From contig NC_132973.1 of the NCBI RefSeq assembly GCF_047496725.1, positions 14,624,233 through 14,688,232 on the forward strand: 64,000 bases of DNA. The letters run 5' to 3'. The notes under the pieces are model-generated. The model was not told where the DNA came from, did no database searches, and saw only the letters and a list, made by a program, of their open reading frames with translations. How positions within the stretch are numbered: the stretch's first letter is position 1; the number at the start of each line of letters is the position of its first letter. This stretch comes from Anoplolepis gracilipes. Its lineage: Eukaryota > Arthropoda > Insecta > Hymenoptera > Formicidae. Positions 25,189 to 36,780 of the stretch are shown one piece after another. Made by a program: the position numbers and the translations under genes.

Positions 25189-26278
25189 ATACCATAATGC
25201 AATAATATCCTAAAAGACATATGTGCATGGTACATCCGACTAATTCTATGAGACATATTATATTTATAATTCTTTCTGTACGTGATACAAAGCTGCAAAT
25301 ATAACGTCACAATCGAATCGTAATTATCTTGTAATAATGCTTGTTCAATCATGAATTATATTAATTAATTAACTTTATTATTTTAATTAAAATTAAATTT
25401 ATAATCGAGATGCGAAATATTAGAAAATATGTATACAACAAAAAGTTAAGAATAATAGCTTACCTCAACACTCTTAGATGATGTTGCACGATGATGGCGA
25501 ACCTTTGTCTTATAGAATTTTTCTCTTCATTTTGTTCGTCCACGAGTTTATTTAGCCAGGAGATCAAAATTCTCAGTTGACCGCACGCGTGCATCACGAA
25601 AACCGCCGCGAGACCACATGCGGCAACTGTGACGGAGTTGACGACGAAGGTTGAAAAGCACTGTAGAAAGAACACGAATTCGTACGCCGGACTGAAATGC
25701 GCGTCCAGGATCTTGCTGTAGAAAGGATAAGGTAATGCGCGAACCATCACACTGCTGTTATTCACGTATAAAATGTCCTTCGAAAAACCTCGAGCAACAT
25801 TGTACGAAAATACACCGCTGTGCATAAACACAGCGCAAAAGCCAGCGATGAATCTACCTATCTTGGCGGTTGTCAGCATCACCTGCCGATCTTCGGTTTT
25901 TTTAACGATCTGCCAGTCCGTCTTTACGTGTTTTATGCAGCTGTGTATGTCATCGACATGTATCAAGAGACAAGAATAATTTACTATCGCTATGAACCAA
26001 AAGGTGAGCGGACCGATGCTACGCAACTTGACCTCGAAAGTCTCCTTCGATTCCAGAAGGATACTCAGACCACTCGGTACCATGGTGGCAAACATCAAAA
26101 AGTAGCATACGAATATCAGAAATTTAGAATAGATTTTTTCGACGATCGAAATGTCGGTAGATCGTGGCCATAGATTAATTGCCTTGAGAATCCAACGTAT
26201 TATCTGGATACTATACTCGTTGTCGACCAAGTACGTAGATGCAATGATGCCAGGATTATTCATGGGGTTGTGTCCCAT
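24059..26278 (-). CDS. Odorant receptor OR7 (5 exons, 411 aa)
   Basis: Exons: 26278-25464, 25292-25193, 25091-24981, 24822-24667, 24112-24059. Paired with OR8 by shared exon 2 (FVSRTE...CTMHICLLGYYC), exon 4 (MTNWYLLPGK) and exon 5 (VIKSALAYLNILRTLI). Exon 1 contains an NSS sequon and MHACGQLRILISWLNKLVD. The donor of intron 2 is followed directly by a TA repeat. The ATG at 26278 is used; a second Met lies five residues in. Confidence 0.92.
25156..25186. repeat. AT microsatellite beside the OR7 intron 2 donor
   Basis: (AT)n that begins, on the coding strand, right after the donor GTATGG. Length changes here could touch the splice site region. Confidence 0.85.
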
Positions 26279-26788
26279 GATTTTCTGACGAAGGTAGCTA
26301 GTTCACTGAGCTATCTCTTCGTTGTCGTACACAATAGTAACAGTCAGCGCGTGCGCAGATATTGAACGATACGTAATGCGCAAGGTGGTCTTTATGTATT
26401 ATTGTGTATTATTATGGTCATGTGCAACACATTGCCGCGGCAACAGGTAGAAACAACCCGTAATCGATACTTGGAATTGGAGTTTTGTACAGAGAATATT
26501 ATAGTTTTGTGCGTGTAGTTACATTGTACATTGCATCATGATTTACCAAAGAATAAGATAAAATAATTAATTTTATTAACATATTTGTACACAGTAAAAT
26601 ATGTATTGCAAATTTAAAAGAGCCTGCAAAATGTCTAAATTTTACTTAAGGAACAGAGAAAAATATTATACAATAGTCTCATAGAAATATTGTTATTTAA
26701 TTATTTAATGGCTTACTATTCATTATGTATACAAACAATTTCTATTTAACATATAAAAAATTATTAATATTTATTAAAGTAAAAATTA
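26279..26788. other. OR7 upstream / OR8 downstream spacer
   Basis: Promoter box of OR7 near 26347, then AT-rich sequence to the OR8 stop. No gene. Confidence 0.5.
26347..26357 (-). promoter_or_regulatory. GC-rich promoter box of OR7
   Basis: Coding strand TGCGCACGCGC, 69-79 bp upstream of the ATG; one of the closest matches to the NRF-1 type consensus. Confidence 0.5.
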
Positions 26789-29110
26789 TTAATATTGAAT
26801 GAGGGTACGAAGTATGTTTAAATATGCTAATGCAGATTTAATTACCTGAAACAGTTATTAGTCATATTGTCGCTATAAAAAATATATTTATTTAGCTAGT
26901 GATTAACTTTGAAATAATCAATTTATTTTTGAAGATTCTATATACCTATTGGATAAAATGCCATTTGCGTAAGAGCTAGATATCTATCTAAATCGAGAGA
27001 TATTTTCATATACTTACATTACCGAAAGTAGAGAGAGAAAGCTCAATCATTTTTCCAGCAGTAATTTTGACCACGACGCTAGAACGTAAAATTATCAGAA
27101 CAAAACCGAGGGCACTGTTTCCAGGTAACAAATACCAATTTGTCATATAGGCGGTTTCACCAACTTGAGCGCACTGTTACAACCCATTTTATATACCTAT
27201 TACCATTAAATCGGAAAAAAAAACGTTCGCGATAGTATAGAATTTCAATAAAGTTCAAGTGCGAAATTAACTATTTTACTTTAGATTATGCAATTTCTTA
27301 TTAACTACAAAAAATTTTAATAGTTCTGATATTTTATATAACAGCGTTGCAGTTACCTGGTCTGAAAGAATCTCCCCAATGTAACAAAATATAAAGATAT
27401 TAAAAGTAACAGAGAACAATATTATAACGTACGCCACTATACCTTCTTTGCTCTCTTGATTCCATTCCTAAAAATGATTTGTTACTTTAACAAAAAAGTA
27501 GATTAAAAAAAAACAAATGGCAAGCGTTACACGTGAATTCCATGATGTGCACATGTTCCTACCAATATGCAATAATAGCCCAAAAGACACATATGCATTG
27601 TGCATCCCCCTATTTCCACGAGACAAACAACATTCGTAATTTTCTCTATGTGAGACACGAAGCTATAACAATATATTTAGAAATACATAATAATGCATAT
27701 CAAAATAATAATTATTATTGTTTATAATTATTAATAATTATTGTTTAAATATAATAATAATTGTTTGCACATATTTTTTCACATGTATATAAATATTTTA
27801 TTAATGCATATTATGCATATGTTCTATCAAGATGCATATTTAAGAACATTTATTCAATGCATATAAAATTAATGAACATGGAGAAAATTTTATATTAAAA
27901 ATTACTATGATATGTAGTAACTGTGGACCATTAGGAACATTCCAAGTTAAAATGCTATGTAAAACTGTAAAAATTGACATAATTTACATAAAAATTACGT
28001 CAATTTTTACAGTTTTACATAATTTACGTAAAAATTACGTCAATTTTTACAGTTTTACATAGCATTTTAACTTGGAATGTTCCTAATGGTCCACAGTTAC
28101 TACATATCATAGTAATTTTTAATATAAAATTTTCTCCGTGTATTATTAAACAATATCTGGTTATTAAATTAAAATCGAAAAATAAATAAAGACGTTTTGA
28201 TTACATATCATACAAAAATTCGAATTAATAATTAAGAAATTAATAACATTTTCATGTAAAACGTAAAGTAAATTTAAAGTTTGCGAAATTGAAATTTTAA
28301 TTAAATTCAATTAATTTTTTACCTAAGTACTTTCAAATGATGCTCGATGACAACTGCGAATTTTTGCTGCGAAGAGTCTTCATTTTCGTTCTTGTCAACG
28401 AGGTTATCCAACAAAGACATCAGTATCTTTAATTGACCACAGGCATGCAATACAAAGACAGAGGTGACACAGCAAGTGGCTATCACTATAGAATTTACTA
28501 CAAACGTAGATAAACATTGTATCGCAAACACTATCTCGTACGTCGGGCTTGTCGTAGTATCCAAAATTTTATCGTAAAACGCAAAAGGCAGGGATTGCAT
28601 CGATACGTTATCGGCGGTTTCGTCCAACGTCATTGCGTGGAAGATACTGTAAGAGAACACTCCGCTGTGTATCAAAGTCGCGGCGAATATCGCGATGAAA
28701 CGACCGATCCTGGCGCTCTTCAACATCATTTCTCGCTCCTCGATTTTCGTCACGACCCGCCAATCTGATTCAATATGTTCGATACATCGACGTATATCGT
28801 CGACATGCGTCAGCAACGAGCAGTACTTGAGACTTGCGAGCACCCAATTGCTGAGCGGCCCGAAATCACGTACCTTTGTCTCTACATTGGTGTCATCCAG
28901 GAAAATAGCCAACGCACTAGGTATTAAAGTACTGGCAATAAGAAAAATGCATATTATTAGTAGCACCATTGACAGAATTTTTTCTTTAATCGACGATTCC
29001 GGTACTGGCCACATGCTTATCGGTCTTAGGAGCCAACGAATTGGCTGTATGCTATATTCCGTATCTTTTATGTAATCGAATATTGGAACATTCTGCAAGG
29101 AACTTTTCAT
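26789..29110 (-). CDS. Odorant receptor OR8 (5 exons, 403 aa)
   Basis: Exons: 29110-28323, 27662-27563, 27467-27357, 27173-27018, 26845-26789. Sister of OR7. It has an NVS sequon before MQSLPFAF, LHACGQLKILMSLLDNLVD at the end of exon 1, FNIFIFCYIGEILSDQ in exon 3, MTNWYLLPGNSALGF and ITAGKMIEL in exon 4, and the end VIKSALAYLNILRTLIQY, one codon longer than in OR7. Intron 1 (27663-28322) carries a 263-bp hairpin element. Confidence 0.92.
27878..28140. mobile_element. 263-bp foldback element in OR8 intron 1
   Basis: The arms, over 100 bp each, are near-perfect inverted repeats. Outer ends are CATGGAGAAAATTTTATATT and its complement ending TTTTCTCCGTG. The centre repeats a TTACGTCAATTTTTACAG unit twice. 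No ORF. Probably a MITE; family unassigned. Confidence 0.85.
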
Positions 29111-29819
29111 GTTTACTTTGCAAGCGCACAGACACGATTGAAGGGATGATTATTCGAAAAAAACGATGAGCGATAGCGTAGTCATAGCGTAACGCGTGCG
29201 CATTTTGCCGACTATATTTTCGAATAATACACGCGTCTCTTGGGAAATCGATATTAATGGTGACAGCGAATTGAAGCAGTGGTAAATTCATTTTACAACA
29301 GAGAGCTGATTGCACGCAATAACAACTGAGTCACGCAATTCGTTCAATGTTTTATTGGTAGAATAATTCTATCGTGTTTCATTCTTTGCATCTTTATTTA
29401 AAAGAATATAATAAAAAGCCTTTGCATTATTCATGAGAGTGTCTATCAGTTCTATTCTTATTTGTCAATTTTATTAATTCAAATTGGCAATCAGAAATTG
29501 AACAATGTAATAAATCTGCTTATATTGATTCTCAAAAGAAGAAGATATGAATGAGTTTTTAATATACAAATAAAACTTGTATGTGTATAAGGGTCAACGT
29601 CTTTAAAGTGCAGAGTATTTGAAAGTTTAAAGCTATGCTTTCGCACAAATCTTATTTCTCTCTACAATGGTGAGCACCAAATTTAAATTGCATTAAATAT
29701 ACAGTTACCTAATTATTATAATTATTCATTAAATTTTGATTCTATTTGGAAAAAAATATTCCATCTGTATTCTATCTAAAATGTTTTGTTTTTTACTTTC
29801 CGTAATTTATACTGCTTTA
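29111..29819. other. OR8 upstream spacer
   Basis: OR8 promoter box near 29193 and about 500 bp of AT-rich sequence with no recognisable exon. Confidence 0.5.
29193..29202 (-). promoter_or_regulatory. GC-rich promoter box of OR8
   Basis: Coding strand TGCGCACGCG, 83-92 bp upstream of the ATG. Confidence 0.5.
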
Positions 29820-30232
29820 CGTCAGCGTTCGTATAATAATAAATTTATGTACTCCACAGAAGTTTTAATTATCTGAAAAAAATAACTTTTTTATTTATTT
29901 GTATTTCTTTTATTTATTTACACAATATCCAATTTACTATTTTAAAATTTAAAATTTTAATGATAAAATCAAGCAGTTAAATCAATATAGAATTTAATTT
30001 ATTATTAATTATATTAGCGATGTATATTTTTTATTTATATCGCAAAAAGATACAATAAATAAAATAATTTCCTCAGTTATATTATTCTCTCTTAGTTTTA
30101 TTTAACTCTCGGTTGTATTATTCTATCATTCAGTTATCAAAATGAAACCAAGTGCAATTCTGTGATGCAATTTATATACCAGTTTGTCAAATATGCCACA
30201 TTCCCGATATTTTTTTTACACTAATAAAATAA
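29820..30232 (-). pseudogene. psi2: exon 4 and exon 5 relics of an OR
   Basis: Coding strand at 30232-30155 reads like the first half of exon 4 (TGTAAAAAAATA... through a degenerate ACNWY region) after a TTATTAG acceptor. At 29873-29820 there is an exon 5 relic after TTTTTTTCAG, encoding IIKTSVEYINLL before losing the stop. No exons 1-3 remain. The exon 4 relic is duplicated at 35978-36055. Confidence 0.65.
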
Positions 30233-30748
30233 TATAGATAATAAACAATTTTGTATAAGTGCTTGGGTATTTTTTGAAAAATAAATCAAATGTATATGTA
30301 CATATATGAATTAAAAATTAATGAACACTCCTACATCGTATTTCAAATGTCTTACTTCGTAGAAATGTTTATACTGCTATATTAACAGATTGCCAAAGAG
30401 GAATATTTGAACAATGATTATTTATTAGAAGTTTATATTCAACTGGTTGAGAGACCATTGCGTGTTATGAGGACTGAAAATAAATTTGGGGCGACATGAG
30501 AAAATTTCAATTCGTTAGTTGTTCATTCAGCTGTGTGTTTCATGCTTTTTGTATTGATTAAATTAATAATTTAATTTTGATTGATGAAACTGTAACCTAA
30601 TAAGATACTAAATATAATAATAGATGTCAGAGAAAGTTTAATACATTTTTTTGATTTTTATTTAGTTTATGAGAATATATTTTTTACTTATTCTATATAC
30701 AAAATATATTTTGCACATTATATATCCTACTATTTTTTCGACTATGTA

Positions 30749-30843
30749 TTACATAGTCATCGTTCTTAAAAGATTTAAATATACTACAGAACTTTTAATT
30801 ACCTGAAACAATAGTGTCTATTTTTATATACTTATGCAAGTAA

Positions 30844-30917
<74 letters not shown>

Positions 30918-32855
30918 CGTATGTGTGTAACATTGTAATTAACAAAATAACGAAAAAACACAATGTTTTAATTTTTCTTAGTTAACAAAAAAATTATTAT
31001 AGGCATGATATATGTATATACGTATTTACTTACATCACCAAAAGTTACAATAGACAATTGAAATAATTTTCCCGCCGTGATTTTTATTACATTACTCGAT
31101 CGTACAATAATCAAAACGAGATTGCGTGCAGTTTTGTGCTCTAGTTTATACCAATTAGTCATATATGCCATTTCTCCAACGAGTTTACACTACCAACCAA
31201 AATCAATATTTTTAAACTCTTTCAAAGAAATGGAAAGTTTGATAATTAGATTAAAAAATAAATTATTTTAAAAATAGAAGTCTTGAGAGTGCGTATATTT
31301 AGTTTAGTTAAAAATGAAATTACTATACTGTTGGCCATTTTATATGCAATAACGTAAAGAATATTATATATTTTACACAATAATTTTGATTATAAATTAA
31401 TGAAATTATTTTGATTTGGATCTATATGTTACCTGTTCTGAGATAATTTCTCCGATATAACAAAATATAAAAATATTAAATCCCATTGATAAATATACAA
31501 TAACATAAGATGTTATTTTTGCTGCATCAAACGTTTCCCAAGCCTGAAAAATTGAAATATAGACTTATATCTGTCGTCTAAAAATAAAATATATCTATTT
31601 TGTTATATTTGTTCTACATTTTAACGAAATATGATATATGTGTGATATATAAGAAAAATATGTTTGGTAATAAAAGTAATAAGCTCAAAGTATGTATAAG
31701 AACGATTATTAAGTGATAGAAAGGACGAATAAGAGCCAAAGCGCGATAAATAGGCCATAAATTTGCAATAATCTTGAACATTAGCTTCCTAATTACCGCG
31801 CCTATATTATTCATGAGTAAATAGAAAAGTTATCAGTACGTCTAATGAGATATCCATTTTCTTTTGTCTTTAGCATACCATAATAGAATAATATCCAACC
31901 AAGCACATACTTATTGTGCACCCCATTAACTCCGCAAGAGAGACTTTATTCATAATACTCTCTATGCGTGATATAAAGCTAAAAACGTATACATATATGT
32001 ATGTTAACAACGTATACTCGAGCAAAAAGCTTTTAAAATGTTTTTAATAATAATATACTTTAACACTCTCAAGTGATGTTTTACTATAGTAGCTATTTTT
32101 TGCTTAGCTACATGATTTCCTTCCTTTGGACTGTCAAGTTCGTGCAGCCACGTATATAGCACATTTAGTTGACCACAAGCATGCATTGCGAAGACAGCAG
32201 CCAAGCTGCAACCACCGACAGTAGCGCAACTAGCTATAAACGTCGATAGGAATTGTATAACAAGAGCGATTTCGTTCACCGGACTGAATCTTATATCGAT
32301 GATCTTGCTATAAATCGGACACGTCATCGGATGCATCGTGAAAGTCTCGTTGTCAACAGTGATAGTTGTAGTTTTTATTGCCTTGGCTATGCTGAACAGG
32401 AATGCACCGCCTTGCATAATCACACCGCAAATCCCTGCCATGAAACGACCGAATTTGGCATGCTGCAGCATCACATCGCGATCTTCGAGTCTTTGTACGA
32501 GTCTCCAATCAGTTTCCATATGTTGCATACAATCACGAATGTCATTGCTGCGCGTTAACAACGTCCAATAATTTACCGAGCCCATAATTCTGTGAATTAG
32601 TGGTCCAATTGCACCCAATTTTAACTTGACGTCGTTCTCTTCTAATAACACGTATAACGTACATGGTATCATTATGAGTGCTACTATAATTAAACAAGTG
32701 AAAATGTGTAATAACACAAGAATCTTCCAAACAATGCCTAACGTGTCCGTTTGCGGCCACGCACCGATTGGTTTGAGGAACCATTGATTAATTTGGAGAC
32801 TGTAATTATTGTTTTTCGAATCATCATTTTCTGATACAGATTTCGGATTAGTCAT
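30749..32855 (-). CDS. Odorant receptor OR9 (5 exons, 405 aa)
   Basis: Exons: 32855-32059, 31978-31879, 31543-31433, 31189-31034, 30802-30749. Exon 1 ends HHLRVLK with donor GTATAT; the split codon is AA|C. It has an NET sequon before FTMHPMTCPIYSK, MHACGQLNVLYTWL, GYYSIM in exon 2, FNIFIFCYIGEIISEQ in exon 3, MTNWYKLEHK and ITAGKLFQL in exon 4, and the end VIKSSVVYLNLLRTMTM. It is almost identical to OR10 over much of its length, including introns. Intron 4 holds a TA microsatellite. Confidence 0.93.
30848..30914. repeat. TA microsatellite in OR9 intron 4
   Basis: About 67 bp of uninterrupted (TA)n, at the same place as a related array in OR10 intron 4. Confidence 0.9.
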
Positions 32856-32924
32856 GATTGCTTCACGGACGCATCTGACGTACTGTCGCTGTGGTCAATC
32901 CTTCTGACAAAGATTGTGTTCCAG

Positions 32925-32935
32925 GCGCCTGCGCC
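32925..32935 (-). promoter_or_regulatory. GC-rich promoter box of OR9
   Basis: Coding strand GGCGCAGGCGC, 70-80 bp upstream of the ATG. Confidence 0.5.
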
Positions 32936-32998
32936 AACTTCGAGTAAAGTTTAATGAACACTTGTGTTGATGTATTTTTTGTCACTTCTGAGAGGGAC

Positions 32999-33006
32999 AT
33001 TTGCAT
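32999..33006 (-). promoter_or_regulatory. Octamer-like word upstream of OR9
   Basis: Coding strand ATGCAAAT, a perfect POU octamer, about 145 bp upstream of the ATG inside a block (GGACATTTGCATGTCC) partly kept in OR10. POU factors (Acj6, Pdm3) control ORs in Drosophila, so a role is plausible but unproven. Confidence 0.3.
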
Positions 33007-33351
33007 GTCCAATCGATAATCGTTCGTGACCGGTGTTTTGTTTTGTCAGTTCAATAAGATGCCACATTATACGAGAATCGTGAGGATACTTTTGCGGAAG
33101 TGAGTGTAAATTTTGTAAATACAATTAGCTTCGATTTTTAAAATTTTTAATTTCAAGATAATCAAAAGTGCCGTCTAAGTTTTTGAAAAATTTAATTATA
33201 GAGAAAGTTATTATACAGGTCACAATTATAATACTAATCTTGCCTGAAAAATATCTATTCTATCAAATATGTCTTCTAACTTTTTTTAAATATACTATAT
33301 AAATTCATTTTCTTTTATTTATATAACTACTTTCTTAAGTAAATACATTTC

Positions 33352-33405
33352 ATGTAGTCATTGTTTAAAAAATATTTAAATAATGGAAATTTTAATTAGC
33401 TAAAA
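33352..33405 (-). pseudogene. psi3: exon 5 relic
   Basis: After a TTTTAG acceptor the coding strand resembles the OR11 exon 5 (AATTAAAA.TTCC...TTTAAATATTTTTTAAACAATGACT) but carries an internal stop. No other exon is attached. Confidence 0.55.
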
Positions 33406-33789
33406 TAGTAAAATTTTTGTTTCTATTAATAATATTGATATTGATGATGAAATTTTTGATGAAATAAAAAAATAAAAAAATAATAAAATAAAAATATAAA
33501 AGAATAAAAAAGAGTTAATTTAAAAAAAAATTATTTAATAAAAATAAGTTTAGAAAAATTTAAAATAATATCTATTTGTATAATAAATATTGATACAATT
33601 AACTACAAATTATAAAATATTAATTTAAAGAAATTAAACGTACGTGAACTAATAATAATTATTAAACTGATTAAAAGATTTAAAATTAAATAATAAATTG
33701 TTTTCTAAAATTGTAATTATTAATTGTAGTTAATAATTAACGATTACTATTACTACTACTATTACTACTACTAATATTACACGATTACA

Positions 33790-33852
33790 CATTGTCTATC
33801 TGCAGTAAGTTTAAATATGTCATCGCGATTCTAACAAAAAATAATGAAATAT

Positions 33853-33886
<34 letters not shown>

Positions 33887-35445
33887 ATTATATATATGTT
33901 TACAGATAGAAATGTACATTCATAAAGAAAAACAAACTTGTACACACGTGTAATACAAAACGTTCTTATTAATATTAATAATTTTAAATATTTATATATA
34001 TAATTAAATATGTAAAAATTTTCAAATTGATATTGTATTGGATAATTTTTAGTATTACATATACATTAAAGATATTTTTTTCAAGTTAATAAAATTTTTT
34101 ATTACTTTATATTTATTTTGATTACAAAAATTTTAATTTGTGAAAAGTCAATAATTCAATAAATAAATGCCAGTCTTTCTAACAACGAGTTAAACAGACA
34201 AACACTTGCAAAGCTGATTTTAACAAGCGTAAAATAATTAATTTTAATAGAACCTTAAAAAATATGTAACATTTTAATAATTTTTATTAAATAGACATTA
34301 TAAAAATGGGGCAAAAATTTGCTTGTGCAGATAAACTATGTTGAAACATATTTTCAAAATGTTATATATGCATGTTTATAATGTGTTATCGGAATCGGTA
34401 TAAAACTGCAATCATTTATGAAGCTTTATATATTAATAGAAATTATAAACTGACTTGTATAAAGATTTAAATGAAAGTTACAGGTATCGGGTCTTAGTCG
34501 ATTAAATAATCGCTTATCCGAAATAATCGATCAACCGAAATCGAGGAAGGGACATATAATTTTTTGCTTTCACACTTTAAATGGTCACTCCCATTATAAG
34601 AAGAAAATTTATAAATGCAAAAAAATTGAACACAAGATGTATAATGATTTCAGTTGCTCACCTATACGTATCCTTATGTGTCATGATGATCACCGCCAAT
34701 CTTCGAGCAGCGGCATGACTCTTCTCGATCCCTGATCATCGTTTGATAGATCTTCTAGCCAAGCGGTCAGTATCACGAGTTGACCACAACGTGCACGGTA
34801 AACAACACAGTTACACCACAAATGTCTTAATGACATATGTGACGACACTGGTAAGTAAATGCATCGAGAAAACGATTTCGTAAGCGGAATTGTGCTGCGG
34901 ATCGAAGAAAACGAAGTAATTGCCTTATATTAATGGTCTGATAGTAACGTTTTCATTAATGACAATCTTGCAAACTATTGGCTGTATCAGACGGTAAGTA
35001 AAACCGCTGGTGAATATAGTATAGTGCAAATTAGAATGAACCGCCCGGTTTTTGCTCGATCAATATAATTCTATATGGTCCTTCACATGTGGACATTTTG
35101 CCAGTCTTGTTCCATATGTTTCACGCATTCCTTGATATTATCCTCTTCTAAATAAACATGCAATATCTGAATAATATAAAAATAGAATCCGCCGACTATT
35201 CTCAATCTGCCTTTGAACGTATTCATAATTAGAAACATATATAACGCTCACGTTATTAGGTTGAAGGACAGTAGGAAACAACACATCGTTCGGAGGACTC
35301 GTCTTAAAAATCTTTTGCAAAGTCGAGATTTTTCCAAAGTTGGCCATACGCCGATAAATTCCAAGATCAATTTGTGCACTTGCAAAGTATATCTTATGTC
35401 GTTTTTATAATTAAAGTTATGTAGGTTCCAAACATGATATGGGCT
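33790..35445 (-). pseudogene. psi4: decayed OR of the OR4/OR5 clade
   Basis: The exon 1 remnant runs from about 35445 to 34680. It begins like NYKNDIRYTLQVHKLILEFI and includes DPQHNSAYEIVF-like and CGQLVILTAWLEDL-like stretches, with frameshifts and stops between. The exon 5 relic is at 33832-33795 (MTYLNLLQ). Exons 2-4 are not recognisable. The DPQ...YEIVF signature links it to OR4 and OR5, about 14 kb away, not to flanking OR9 and OR10. Confidence 0.75.
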
Positions 35446-35977
35446 GGCAAGGAAAAAACCTGATATTTATTTGCATGATGATTGTGCGATCACGATTGAC
35501 TGACGACAATACGACGAAACTTGTGTCTGCGTAGATGAGTCACCTTCGCAACCATTGTTCGACACGGTTAAAAGTTCCGTACTACAGATTGCGTGTGTGC
35601 AATTGTTTTACCGCAAGTAATTACAGGGTTGATAAGCATGAGACGATCTTTTTGGTGCGTTCACGAAACGCAAACTATTATTTTGTATCAAATCACATTG
35701 AACTTAAAAACGAATTCTGTTAAATTAATAATGTCACATGAATTGCTATTAAAGTGAATAATTAAGTTTCCGCCATAATAACTAATCTTAAAAGTAAATT
35801 TTAATAAAAACATAAATTAACTATGAAGCTCTGCATTTGACTTCTTACAAGAAAAGTGTAAAAGAGAAATTTAAAAAAGAAATATTTGTTAGCAAATCTT
35901 ACTTACTTGTGTCAAAAAATCACAATTACGGATTAAATATAACTAATTTAAGTAACTAATTAGATATTTAAGTTGTC
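35446..35977. other. Spacer containing one copy of a local duplication
   Basis: Positions 35735-35955 recur at 38855-39065. Upstream remains of psi4 may lie at 35446-35600. No gene. Confidence 0.5.
35735..35955. repeat. Copy A of a 0.2-kb segmental repeat
   Basis: Aligns with 38855-39065 through CATGAATTGCTATT..., a shared AGCTCTG.AT.TGACTTCTTA word and TGTGTCAAAA.. near the end. Confidence 0.7.
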
Positions 35978-36055
35978 AATTCTGTGATGTGGTTTATATA
36001 CTAATTTGTTATATATGCCACATTTTTGATATTTTTACACTAAGAAATTAATATA
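35978..36055 (-). pseudogene. psi5: exon 4 relic, duplicate of the psi2 exon
   Basis: Same partial exon 4 as at 30155-30232, carried downstream of OR10 by the duplication that produced OR9 and OR10. No open frame. Confidence 0.6.
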
Positions 36056-36584
36056 GATCTTAAAAAAATATAGATAATATAAAATTTTTAAACGCGCCTA
36101 GATATTTTTTTAAAAATATATCAAATTTATATATGTATATACATATATGAATTAGAAATTAATGAACATTCTTACATCATATTTCAGATGTGTTCGCTTC
36201 GGAAATGTTTATACTGCTATATTAATAAATTACCAGAGAGAAATATTTGAACGATAATTATTTGATGTAAGGTTTATATTTTCAGTTGGTTGAGAGACCC
36301 TTGCGTGTTATGAGAACTGAGAATAAATTTGTAGGGACATGGGAATATGTTTCACTTTGTCAATTGTTCATTATTCGGATTTTTCAGGCTTTTTGCATTA
36401 ATTAATTTTTTTATTTTTCATGAAACTGAAACATAATAAAATGTTAAAAATAATAATGGATACCAGAAAATATTTAATAAATTCTTTTTATTTTTATTTT
36501 GCTTAAGAGAATATATTTTTTATTTGTTCTATATATAAAATATATTTTACATCTTGTTTATCCTACTATATATTGAATTATTTA

Positions 36585-36690
36585 TCACATAGTCATCGTT
36601 CGTAAAAGATTTAAATATACTAAAGAACTTTTAATTACCTGAAAAAAACAGTCTTTATTTGTGTATACAAGCAAATGATACTATATATAT

Positions 36691-36724
<34 letters not shown>

Positions 36725-36736
36725 ATATATATATAG

Positions 36737-36780
<44 letters not shown>

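Larger units (their letters stand above)
32856..33351. other. OR9 upstream region
   Basis: Promoter box near 32925 and an octamer-like word near 32999. Similar to OR10 upstream sequence as far as about 33045, then unrelated AT-rich sequence. Confidence 0.5.

Noticed and set aside
25820..26173. Plus-strand open frame of 117 codons
   Set aside because: Antisense shadow of OR7 exon 1.
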